A stretch of DNA of 64,000 nucleotides from Ampullaceana balthica (Eukaryota > Mollusca > Gastropoda > Lymnaeidae). Of this stretch, positions 12,801 through 26,192 are shown in pieces; within the stretch, counting starts at the first letter, position 1; every line of letters starts with the position of its first letter. A program made the position numbers and the translations under genes. The notes beneath the pieces are model-generated. The model made no database searches. It saw nothing but the letters and a program-made list of their open reading frames with translations, and had not been told where the DNA came from. The DNA lies in contig CALYLW010000279.1 in the NCBI GenBank assembly GCA_944989445.1, positions 930,007-994,006 on the forward strand, written 5' to 3'.

Positions 12801-15800
12801 ACTTTATAGAAGTATTTGGTGTGACTGAACGCAGAAACAACCCATCCCCACGTTAAAAATGTAAACCTTTGACACAAATCATCGATTACAAAGAGATCTA
12901 TTTAGTCATATCGATGACCTTCCCACCCACCGACTTAACACCGTAACCGCCCTCTGACCATTTAACCGTAGCGCGTAATAACAAAATGTGTGTGGAGGCA
13001 CATGTCAACAAAATCCGTTCAGGTATGTATGGGATTAACTGGCGAGCCGAGCAGTTAGTGCCCGTCCAGAGTGTGTTAGACCTAATTCCTGCCAGATGTG
13101 GCGTAGTTGAAAACAGGTACACAATAGGGGAGTTAAAGCGGGGAGCTCTATGACACACGGGGGGTAACTACTGATATATTTTCTGTTGATGCATGCATAT
13201 AGGTTAGCTAAATACCCCCCCCCCTTTTTTTTTAATAAATTTTTAAACCGACTGTTCTTGCCCTTACTTTATAACCGTAGCCAGTAGCAAAACAATCTTT
13301 GTAAACTGAATATCTTGTTGTTTATTCCAAATTGAAGTAGCTTCATTTATAATTTTTGGAGTTGAATATTAAATACACTTCAATGCTTTTGTTTTGGTTA
13401 TATTTATTATTACCATTCACTCTACTTTAATGTAATGTTACTGTATAAATATGAAATACCAGATACGACCCGCGGCGTAGCATACGCCGCAGACTTACTC
13501 ATAGATAGTGCAAAGAAAAGGGGGGGGGGTGGAGAACGGATACAAACAGTAGCACGAACAAATAGGAACAACGCGAGTGAACGTTGGGGGGGACCGCTAA
13601 AGCATTTTTGAGAAGTATTTCGGACATCGCGACAATTTCTGCTTCGCCACCATATACTCCTGAAGTATTGTTACTGAGCGTATTGTTGAGGAGAGTGTAT
13701 GACTACGTTTCCGTCACCGAGAACAACAGAGAGCACGTCGCCGAAGTTATCCCAATGTTGAGAAACAAAGTTTACAGTCATGTTGCCAAGTTGGAGAGCA
13801 ACAACTTGATGAAGGACTTGGTATAACATTGAACGAAGCTTTTTCCGTGAAATACATGCGAAGCCGTGTTTATGTTGGCTAAGAAAGGGGGAAAAGAACA
13901 GGCATAAACATAAACATTTTTAAAAATTAAAAAAAAATATGTTGCCGCTGGGGCTTGAACCTAAGACCCTCCCCACATGTTAGGCGGATGTAATAACCAA
14001 TACACTACGAAATACATGTACTCTGTGAAGGAACAACGAAACTGGATGCAAATAAAACGACCCCGTAAAAACAAAGTTTTTGACTATAAATCCCTTATAT
14101 ATGAGACATAACTAAAAGTATTGATTATGTTCAAACGTGACAAACATTTACAGACTGAAACCGAAATTATCTCCCCTGGCTTTAAAACTAGGGGAAGGGG
14201 GGAGGGGGTGTGGACAAAGGTGGTTTACCTGGTTAAAACACTAGATGTGTTCACCGAAGGCTGGGGTGAAGTCAAGTGACCCGTAAAATGTAAACAATAG
14301 CGACCGCTACATATAGTTTATACAGATAAACTAAAAATGCATTAATTTAATAACTGTACGTTCGATCGATCTGAATTTTTGATACGATGCATTGTTAGGT
14401 GACACGGGTCCGTGTGCCAAATTTCAGCTCGATGGCATGACGGGAAGTGGGTCATTTTTGACTTCTGTTTTCTGTGGTGCCCGCCCAAGAGATGGCGGTG
14501 AAGTTAATATAAGGGATTTAAATAAAACAACCCCATAAAAACAAAGTTTTTGACTATAAATCCCTTCTATTTGAGACATAACTAAAAGTATTGATTATGT
14601 GCAAACGCGACAAACATTTACAGACTGAAACCGAAATTATCTCCCCTGGCTTTAAAGCTGGGGGGAGGGGGTGTGGACATGGACGGGTGGCGTCAACGCG
14701 TTACCTCAACTCCAGGTGGTTTACCTGGTTAAAACACGAGATGTGTTCACCTATGGCTGGCGTGAAGTCAATTGACCCGTAAAATGTAAACAATAGCGAC
14801 TTCTACATATAGTATTATTAAGATAAACTAAAAATGCATTAATTTAATTACGGTACGTTCGATCGATCTGAAATTTTGATACGATGCATTGTTCGGTGAC
14901 AAGGGTCCATGTGCCAAATTTCAGCTCGATTACATGACGTGAAGTGGGTCATTTTTTACTTCTGTTTTTCCGCGGTGCCCGCCCAAGACAGAGAGAGACG
15001 GCGGTGAATTTAATATAAGGGATTTAAAAACATTGCTGGTCTCAAGATATGCCCCACCCCTCCACTACCTTTGCTTGCCAACCGTTAACTGTGATTAGAT
15101 GACCCCAGCGAGGGTCATTGGTCATGCTCATTTGCACATACACATTAGGAATAAAAATTGTGTGGGGTGGGTGGAAAATTAAGTAGGGCTGTTTTTACAC
15201 GCTTTTATTTAAGTCACACTGTTTGTATGTTGTATCCATCCATCCTTCCTTCAAATCTTGAAACGTAAAATTAAACCACTTCTGATGGTCCCAGAGATCT
15301 CAAAATTTTACCACAGATAGATCTTGGATGACAATGCATTGTATCAAAATTTGAGATCGATCGAATGTACCGTAATTAAATTAATCAATTTTTAGTTTAT
15401 CTCTATTTATCACTATTTAGAATGTATAGTTGTCTGCTAGAGTTGACCTCCACGGCTCACTGGTTTCACTCCAGCCTTCGTTTTCCAAATTCCTGTGTTT
15501 ACATCAAAGGCAGGGGAGATCAGCGCGTTTCAGTCTGTAAATGTTTGTAAATAAAAGCGTGTCCTTTTTAAAATAAGATTTTTTTATATTTTATTTAGCA
15601 GTATAATTACCAGTTAAGACCAGGGTCAATAAAGGTTAATAAATTTTATAAAAAAAGATAAGCTTATCAGTGATTAAGACAACCAGCAGACCAAGAAAAA
15701 AATAAACATTGACATAACATTTGTTATCTCAGCTGCATTTTTGTTGTTTTTAGGTGGCAAGAAATTCTTGGAGAATTCCCTAAAGCCCTAAAAGCTATCA

Positions 15801-18800
15801 AACCAAGGAGAAAACAACCTGTTCTAATCCTTAGCAATAAGGAAAACTCAGTAAGTAACAAACAGGCATTTTAATCATTGTATTTAGATATTCTGGTGTA
15901 GTCAGAATTTTTTATAAAGAAATACAGTGTTTTGATAATGGAATGATTAATAAAATACAATTATCTTAAATATTAGGAAAGAATGCTTATGTTTTTAAAT
16001 GGATTAAGAATATAAGAGAATCATTTTTTATTATATAGACCATATATTGCCTTACAACTTTGAAGCAAACAGCCCTAGAATGTCCACTTTATAAATCAAA
16101 GCCTGTATAATTGAATTTCTTTGCATTATTAAACACACTAATTCTCGGTTTAAAACTACTGGTAACATCATTTTTTTAAATGGTAAATATTTTGGACCTT
16201 TTGATGTTTTGATTTTTTTTTCTTTCTTGGCAGCCATTTCAAGGCATATATTTTGTGGCTGTAATTTTTAATTACAATACTTGTCACAGATATTAAAAGA
16301 GTTTTGAAATTCAAAATTGATAATAAAAATTTATTTGTTTAGAAAGAATGATTCCAGGGCATAAATTATATCTCGTTTAAAATAGTCTCTGATATTCTAG
16401 AGTGCCAGTCATGTAAAAAAGGGAGTTAAGAGGTGTAAGTTTAAGGAGAGATATACTTCTTTGAACTAGATCAATGACAAATATACCAGAATTGTCCAGT
16501 TAATTAATGACCTAATTCCAAAATTTTCATCTTGACACACAGCTCTATTCTTGTGGTAATTAGTCGTATTAATAAAACATTGTCTCACTTTCTGGCACAG
16601 GTTGACAGCATTGATGCACTTTTGGAAGAGGCCAAGTTGGGGAGATATGATTTCAAGAATCGTGCAGATGCTTCATCTTACGCCACCTTCAGAGGGGTGC
16701 GTAGTCTCAAGCACAAATATGACTCATCGTATCAAGAAGGTTTGCGTAAGAGTAGCAGTCTACATGATTTATCTTCAGAAGACAAGGAGATGCGGGAAAC
16801 CCTGGAATCATCACGGTACCTCAGTCGATCAGGAGATAGACTCGACAGCCTTAGCAGGGATAATACCTTTTCATTGTCTAAAAACTCACCACCAAGCATA
16901 CACAGCTCCCCTCCATTCACAGTTCCCCGCAACACATGGGCACGCACTGGCCAGACAACCCCTTCAGCATTCCTCAACTCCAAGAATGGCCCATCCTCTT
17001 ACTCGTCCATCTCCTCAGCATCCTCAACAGCATCCGGGTCACTCCCAAGACTTGGATCTCTTGAAGACAGAGCAGTGGCCAGTAAAATTGTTGGTGGTAA
17101 ACCTCACAGGGAAAGGTCTGCCAGCTTGAAAGAATTCACTTCTCAGCTGAGTGTTGCACGTGACAGTGGTGACAGTCTTACCCAGAGTGCTGATGAACTA
17201 GAGGGCAATGAAACGGATGAATTAAAGGTTTGTTAAATTTTACTTTGAATTAAGTCAGATAAATAAAAACTTGCTGATAATTTTAAAATAGTATATTTAT
17301 AGTGCTGAAATTTGTTAAGAATTTTATTTTTGCATCCTTGATATTTTTGGTTCATGGTCCTTAGCATGAATGGTTTGTGGGCTTTATCTTCTCAACTATC
17401 TGAAAGTGTAGTATTGTGTTTGAAAAAGTAGCTTTAGTTTATGCATGGCGGTTCGTAAGAACCTCTTCTCACCCATTTAAAAATAATTAATGTCATTTGA
17501 CAGTGCCATTGCCATTTAAATCAACCATACTTTAAAAAATGTAATTCATCACTTGATTGTTACAGTTAATGATAACACTTGATTGTTACAGTTAATGATA
17601 ACACTTGATTTAATATATTGTTTAAATCCTTGGTCTAAGGGAACAGATCTGAATGATGATTATTTCTGTAGTCAAATGTCTATTAATGGAATGAAATGAG
17701 GAAACTGTTATTTATTATTTTGAAAAAGACTTAACATTGATTTTGTGCCCATGGTTTATGCTGGAGATACTTCACCACAAGAATTCAGTTTTCTTTTTTG
17801 TAACGGCAACCTTGCTGCGCTGAATTCAAGCTATCTGACTGAAATTACTTCAATAAAGCCAGCTGATATACATAGCAATTGTATAACAGTTTGAAATGAT
17901 TTAAATTAATTTTATACCCGTATGAGAGAACAATATTGGGTTTTTACAAATTTATTAATTTAATCTCTTATCTATTAAAATGAAATTTCCTACAGGGTAC
18001 TTTAAAAAAACTTTCTCAAATTTTAAAATTACGTAATCATTTACTCATTGGCCTTTTAAATCCGATTAACTAATATTATTGCCAACCCCATGCTTTAGAT
18101 GGCAAGAAGTTCGGAAGTAATTAGTAGACCATTAGGTAAAGGCCCACCCACTGCAACTATATCACCTGCAGTGAAGCTGGTGTCTGACAAGTTTGAGGCA
18201 AGTATAGACACCAAAACATTGGACTACCATCTCCACCACAGCAGTTACAGTAGTAACTAGGCCATTAACAGAATCATGCTGGTTTGGGTCTAACAGTTAC
18301 TTATAGTGGCTAAAAATTAACACCATGTTTATGCTTAACTGAGGCATTCTCAGCAACAACACCTACTTTATTTCAATGCTTAGGCTTAGATTCAAGCTTG
18401 TTTAGTAAATGCCACTGCACATTACATTGTCCTGCATTTAAGTATTTGGCTTTAAGCATAATATTAATTTCTTATCCAAGTTTTGTTTTTTAAAAATGAA
18501 TAAATATATATACATGTAATAAAAAAATAGTATGTAAATTTTTCATTGAAAAATATTTTGGTGATGCAAACTACTTTCACAGTTTCCTAACTTCTTATAA
18601 TCAACTCATTAATGGGATAAGACTAAGTTATAATTATTGATAACCTAAATTATAATTGTTAAGACTAGATGAATTCTAAAAAATTTGTTTTATTATTTCA
18701 TAATAATGAAAAAATAAATTATAACTTGAACTAGCATTATCAAATAAATTTATGCTTTTAATTAGTCTTTCTTTCTATTCTTTAATTTCTTTCTTTTTCT

Positions 18801-21800
18801 TTCATGACAATTTACTCATATAGCTCTTAAATATTTCTATCATATTTTGGCTAGTAGATTTATATTACAAAAAGCCTTGAAATAAACTTAGTTGTAGATG
18901 TTTATTTTTGTCATTTATTTTCGGTGAGAATTTGGTTATTAAAAAAAAATAAAAAATAAAAAAATAATAATTTAGTTGTTGAGTAATGTACATAAAATCT
19001 TACAATGCTGCGATTGCATTCAAACATTGCACATAAATACAAATCCCTTTGCACTTTTTTTTTAGAACTTATTAAATGCAACAAATATGCAAAATATTGC
19101 TCATGTGTTTTTGACATCAGGTTACAAGTTGATCTTGACCATTTAGTTTTGAATTTGTAAACACTTCACTTCATTCTTTTCTGTAGAAAGTATTTTTAGT
19201 ATTTATTTAATCATTTTAATGTATTTATTTATATTTAGTGCTTACCATACGTGGATAATGAAATGTGTAAACTCAGTTTCTTATGACTATTTTAGCCTTT
19301 GTACTAAATGAATTCCTAATAATATCCAGTACTTTCCAAATTTTTATTACCATGAGTAATGCTCAAGCAAATGTTCATTATTATCTATACAGACAACCCC
19401 AAAGATTGATCAATAATTCAACTGCACCACCATCATTTATTATTGTGTTAATTAATTTTTTTTGGGAATAAATTCAGGATTTGGTCTACATGAAGAAAGG
19501 GTGGCTGATCAAACAAGCTCCAACAGAAAAGGTTTGTAACTTTAAATGCCTCTTACAGTTTTTTAGCCTGTTGTTATGATATTTTTCACAACAAAACCCA
19601 AGCACACCATGTTTTTATTTAGGAAAGATTTAAGAATAATCAAACGTGCTGTACCTAATTCAGCTAACATGTATATCCTCATTGTTTTATGAATATTTAT
19701 CTCATTTGATAAAAGCTTTTCTGATTTTTTTCACTCAAATGTTTGTTTGCCTCAAGGTTGAAATATTCACACCAATAACTTCTTTTTCACCTCATTCCAG
19801 GAGTCTCGTAAACACTGGTTTGTGCTGGCAGGTAACTCTCTGCGTTATTACGAGGACGCCAAGGCAGAAGAGTCAAACTTGCTGGAAGGACGGATCGACT
19901 TATCTTCCTGTTATGAAGTTTCAGAGATGCCTACTCATAGAAATTATGGCTTCAAAATAAAGGTAAGGCCAACATTTTTAACTGTTGGTTTGTCTTGTGT
20001 TATTGAAATGAATGTGTGCCCTTATTATGGTTTGTGTTGTTCAATTATCAGATACTTTTACATATTCCAACAAGCAATCAAGTGTTTTTATTATAATGAA
20101 TATTGCTTCAAATATTTATTTTGATGGAGGCATGCATCTTTGTTTTTATTGCAGCTGAGCCTTCAATATTATTTTTAAGAAATCGTTACCGTGGCAAGGG
20201 CTTTTTTTTCATTTGTGTTTTACTGAAACACCATTTTGCCAATTTTTATTTTGTGCACCTCACTAAAAGGTACCTCCGGTTCTCGCATCAAATGAGGAAA
20301 TCAAAATTACAAGCAAAAAATAATTTTAATGCGTTTTCACTATTCTTCAAAACAGAAATGGTGAAATTTTAAAAATGAAAAACAAACACTTTCACTTTAA
20401 AAAAAATAACGTTTTACATTAAAATTAAGTGATTTGTTTTTCGGTTTCATATCCTATTCTCCTCATAAACAAATTTAAAGATAGCCTATTAAGTAAACCT
20501 TTGACATGTTTTTTTTAATTTGAGCTCATGTGTCTTTATCCTTGACTTCACCAAACACAACCTGCAAACTATGCCCTCCTCTTTCTCCCCTCCCTTGACA
20601 GACAAGAAATGGTGAGTACATACTGGCAGCCATGACATCAGGCATTCGTAACAACTGGATGAAAGCTATTCGCTTGTGCATGGAACTCCACAGCTCAGTA
20701 CCCAAGTGGAAGTTTTCCACTCAAACAGGCACAGCCATTTCTTCAAAAAGCCCTCCTCGCACTGCTGTAGATGACCTGGAGTTCAAATCAGGGGCAGCTT
20801 CCAGCCTGACTGCAGCCGTGACAGGGGCTGGCGGAGAAACAGCTTTTCAGTTGGTAGGGCGAAGGGATGCCTACAAGAGGGAAAACCAAAAGCCACCAAG
20901 ACGTCACCACTCAGATGTAAACCCAGGTAATGTGAGCAAAGTTCTCTCAGTCAAGGAGTTTACAGCAAGCCTAGAGCCAGCCGGGGACTCAGTCATTTCC
21001 TCTTCAGGTAGCACCCGCAGCACTGATAGCTCAGTGGCTTCAAGTGGAAACAGGAGCCGAATTGATCTTAATCCTAGTGCTTCCAAAGTACCACGACACC
21101 GCAGTCCATCCACAGAAAATTTGGGGAGGTCCCCGAGGGCTGGCGGTACAAGAGAAGGAATACAAATAAAAAGGTTTTTGGAAGGTAGTGAGAACTCACC
21201 CGCTGCCAACAGTGGAGCTGCTGCTCAAGGTCCTGAGCAACTGAAGCAAACTCCAAAGCGCACTATTGCCAGTGAGAGCAACAAAGAAGAAGTCAAACGA
21301 GAATTAATGAGGCGTGCTAAATCCCCAAGTGCTCGTGTTAAAGAAAAGTCCCGTGGTGCCAAGACACCACGCCTACATTCTCCAATCACAGCAGTGGATG
21401 AAACTTACAACTACCAGATTGGAAGTGCCACAGCTTCAGATGCAGGATCAGCAATGTCTGATACAGCTGATGAGCCTGCCTACAATGACATTCCAGTGTC
21501 AGAGGTATATTTCAATAACTTTGATTCCTTCTTAAATATTTGTTGCATTGCTCATTTTTATGTAACCAAATTATAGCAATTATTTTATTTTTATTAATTT
21601 ACAGTATATTTAAGTCTAGAATGCTAGTCTAACAAAACAATTTTAACATTAAAAGGTTTCTTTAACTTTGCTCATAAAGAGAATGATAGTTCAAAATTAA
21701 TTTTTTAAAAACTAAATGGATCACTAAATGAAACTATCATGAAATTCATTTCATTGAAGTTAAGTTTCAGATTATAAAAAGTTCTTTTGCTGCATGTTTC

Positions 21801-24800
21801 ATATTTAATTTGTGGATTGGTACATAATTCACTAAAAAGTAGTGTTTAGCATGCTTTTGACAAGATTCATTTGAAAATTAATGTTCATAATTTCCATAAT
21901 GTCCACGCTGTTTTTGTTGCTGATATCTTACTGTTGCTTTTTATGCAATTTTAAAAATTAAATTTGCTACCTTATATTTTGATTTGCAGCTTTTTCTCAT
22001 GCATTTTAATATTTCTACCTTAATTTGAAAACCAGTAAATTAAATTTTATTAAAAACTACTTAAAAGAAAGTGTTATAAAAGTTGATTTCACTTTAATAA
22101 AGATTGCATAACATGCTATTTTCTTCATTCTGTTATTAATAAGTCAATACATTTGCTTCCAATATGTTCGAAATCAGAGTAAAATGTCACAAATGAGTTT
22201 TGAGTGTATTTTACTTGTTTATTTTTAAAACTTTTAGATTTTTTTAGATTTAGAGAACCAAGAAATAAAAATATAAATCACTAAATTACATGCAAATAAT
22301 TAGATGCATCATTTGTTTTATATTATAAAATAATTCTGGATTAAATTTTTTAAAATTAAATTTTTTCTTTATTATTTAGCAATGGACTGTTTTTTTTTGT
22401 TTTTTTTTAAATTTCCTTTTTAATCCTAATGTTTTGGGTTAAATGTGAGTGATTTTTGTCCTTTGCTTTTATCATTTTATAATATTAACTATTGTTACAG
22501 CATGCTATATCTATAAATGTTCCAAGTATAATTATTATTTAAGTAAATTTTTTACAAAAATTTAAAGCTCTTTTAAACAGCATTTCAAATCATTAAAACA
22601 AGCATTTATTCTATCCTTTTGCTTATTTCATTTATAGAGTTAGATTAAAATTAAAAAAAAACATAATTGAAAAAAAAACAACATAATCCCATTCCCACTC
22701 ATGAACTTCTCCTGTTTTTGTTCACCTAATTCCCCCATGATTAATCAGCTATTTAAAGGAGAAAGATCCCTTACTTGTACCATTAGTTTAGCTGTAAAAA
22801 ACCATTTTGATAACCATGACCATTTTCTTCTAAATGTAAAGTTTGGTGGCATATTTTTGTTCCTGTGTTGTTTTGTTTTGTTCACATGCATATTATTTCC
22901 TTTTTCTTTTTATCCTTTAAGTGTCTGCTTGTTGATACAGTATAATAGAATGCACAATCCTCTATGTTCAATTTTATGGCAATAATTCATTACTTGTGGG
23001 ATAGCTTACTGTTAAAATAATCTTCAATAAAAGAGGCTAACATTCTAAAATTTCTATAGATTTTATTAATTTAATTAATAAAGTTAATTCATTTCATTGG
23101 AGAATTATGATAGTTCCGTTTTATTTTTGTTCACCTTGCTAATACTGTTTATTTGCATCTTGGCATGACTAAATCTGGTGTCTGGTTTTTATTAAAATTA
23201 CCATCAAGATAATAAAATGTGTATAAAGGCCATTCAATGGCAGCATCTCTAGAGAATGTACATCCAGTGGCACCACAAATGCAATCTCTCACTTGATGTT
23301 AAAAGTGTACCACCACATATAATCTCTACAAATCTATCATCCTGAGATGTTTAATTGGAATAATATATATTTTTAAAAATCTTCCTTGTGAAAATTTATG
23401 ACTAGTACTAAGTATTTGTATTTGTTTAAAAATGCTCAGTTTCATCCTATTTGAATAACAGCGCAGCATCACAGGACAAATAAACCATTCCAGATGTAAA
23501 CTAATTGCCAGTAAGGCACTTGGCATCTCATATATAAAGAACTTTGATTCGCTTGTTTCCTATCCCACAATTTTGTTTTGTGTAGTTCTGTTTTCTGTCT
23601 TGTTTCCTAAATAGAGCCAATTTTCTATGAGCTTCTTTCATTTAGTTTTTTTTAAATGTTTTTTTTTATATGAAGAAGAAGACTTTCCTTGGATGCATTC
23701 ATTTGTTTTCATCATGCCTTTTTCATTGTATGCTACAAATCACATATCTTATGATCTTGTGCTTTTAAAAACAAAAAGATTTCAAAAAGATGAAGTGTTT
23801 ATATAAATTATGCTTCTTAACTTTAAAAAAAAGTGAAGTTTTTCTAAATTATAATTGACAAAAATAAAAGAAATGCTCATTTAGCTTTAATGGGTCATTG
23901 AGCTGTTAAATTCTTACTGTTACAGGAAGATTACCAAGCTCTTGAGGATACAGATCACGATGAGGTTGGCAGTGCCACAGCTTCTGATGTTGTTGGTGGA
24001 GAAGATGTTCTTGTAGAGATCCTAGAAACTGAGGTGTGTTTAGATGAGTTCTTACATGCACTATCTTTAAAATTTCAAGTTACTTGGTCATAAAATCTTT
24101 ATCATACGAGGCATGCTTTTCTCACATTTGACATTTATTGTTCAGGTGGAGACACTAAAGGATAGGTTAGAGCTAACCCAAACAGAGTTGGACAAAATGC
24201 ACAAAGATAACTTGGATCTTAAGTCTCGCTTGCATAAAGAATCGGTACAGGTTGGTAGTTAAACATTTAAAATGGGATGCTAATTAAATAATTAAGAGCA
24301 ATTTTCCTATTCTTAAAAGAAAAATCGCCAAATACTTATATATAAAGGAATTTTTTGGTTTTAGTTTACATTATTACTTTTTTATCATTTTAAAACAAAC
24401 TTTATTTAATATTGCCTTGTTTTTCTCAGTGTAGAAATTCAAAATATTATCTCTTTTCTAATCTATGAATTTCAACTAATTCAAAAAATTTCAACTACAT
24501 GTTGTTGTTCTTAAACTTTGTAACTTCCTTGCTCTCATTATGTTGCCATGTGGACTTTGTGACAAATCTTTTTGTAAGACCAATCCATCGCCATTGCCTG
24601 CATTGGATTTCCTGCTCCAGTTTCATTTATTCATCTTTCCTTTATGATTTCTTTTGGAATCTTTTAAAATTCTAACTTGATCTAGCAAAACATCTGTTGA
24701 ACAAAATCTATAATCTTTTTTTTTGGAGTCTTGTTTGTTTTTAAAACATTACAGATAGCACTCTGAATAACAAAGGAACAAGTTTTGTATGAAATAATTA

Positions 24801-26100
24801 ATATTGTGTAAATACTCTTGATTTAATCACAGAGTCTGGACAGTGGTTATAGTAGTAGATGGGGACCAAGTTCTAATCAAAGTGAGGCGGCCATCAGTCG
24901 TTGGAATCAGGCACCTGGTAGTAACAGCAATACGGAGGTTTGCTATTTTATTTTTTTATTAACAATTGATCTTATATCGCTGTTTTCCATGTTTGTCTTA
25001 CTTGTCTACATGCTTTATTTGCTTATCAAGTTTTCACGTACAATAATAAGCTTTTAAATTTCCTCATCACAATTTTCCATATTCTTAAAAAAAGGAGAAA
25101 AAAAAGTTATTTAAGTGGAAGGTAATCCTCATCGAACTTTATTCAACCGCTACTAATAGTTGCCCCAGTCTTGTTAGTTTAATCATAGCTAATTCAGATT
25201 GCTTTCTTTACATTGCCAGACTCTAAAGCGTCAACTTAAAGAAGCAAAGGACACTGTTCAGCGTCAGAGAATGGATATAGAAGCCCTGAAGAGCAAACTA
25301 GACATGTCTGTGTCCAAGCTCACAGGAACTGAAAAGGCTCTATCTGAGGCACTCAAAGATTATAAGCAAGAGAAAGACAAAGTAAGAATATTGAGCCCTT
25401 TTATTTTCTTGTCATGTCAGTGTGGGTCCTACTATCAAAACAAAAGTCATCTTGTGCTTTTTATACAACTGTCAAAGTGCTTACTGTCATTTATGCATGT
25501 CATACAAGTAAAAAAAAACCACTTTAGTACTTATTGTTCAGTTGCTGGTTAAAATTCTCAGACACAAAAAAATCTTATTACCTATTTAATATTTCTGACC
25601 TTTTGTTCAAAATGTACGTGTTCAACTTCTTAAAATTTGCTAAACTTAAGAATTTCTATAACATGTAATGCATCTAAACAGAAATGATAAATTCAAAATA
25701 TTTACTTCAAAGATATTTCAATAAGATTGCTGCTTATCACAATGGAAATCTTTATAATGTAAATCACAGACTTTCATAAAATAACCCATGATTTTTCATA
25801 ATTTTATAACACTGGGATTTACATTTTATTTGTGCAGTTTGTAAAATTGAGTTCAGAATGGAATCGACGCATCCGTACCTTGGAAGGCCAGTCCAAAGAT
25901 AGTATACACAAACTTGAACGCAGCAGAGAGAGCCTGCAGATCAAAGAACGGGAGTGTCGTAGACTTGAAGCGGAGTTGAAAACAAATCTTCAGAAGACCA
26001 GAGAGCAGGAGAGAGAAATTCTCAAGTTAAAGGCTGTGGAACATGAATACAATCAGCTAAAAGTGAGCCATTGGATAACACATAGAGTAGTATCTATAGA

Positions 26101-26192
<92 letters not shown>

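Noticed and set aside
18099..18258. Reading exon e through to a GT donor or terminal stop (alternative last exon)
   Set aside because: The frame stops soon after and PH2 follows in phase only with the GC donor, which has a full GCAAGT consensus.
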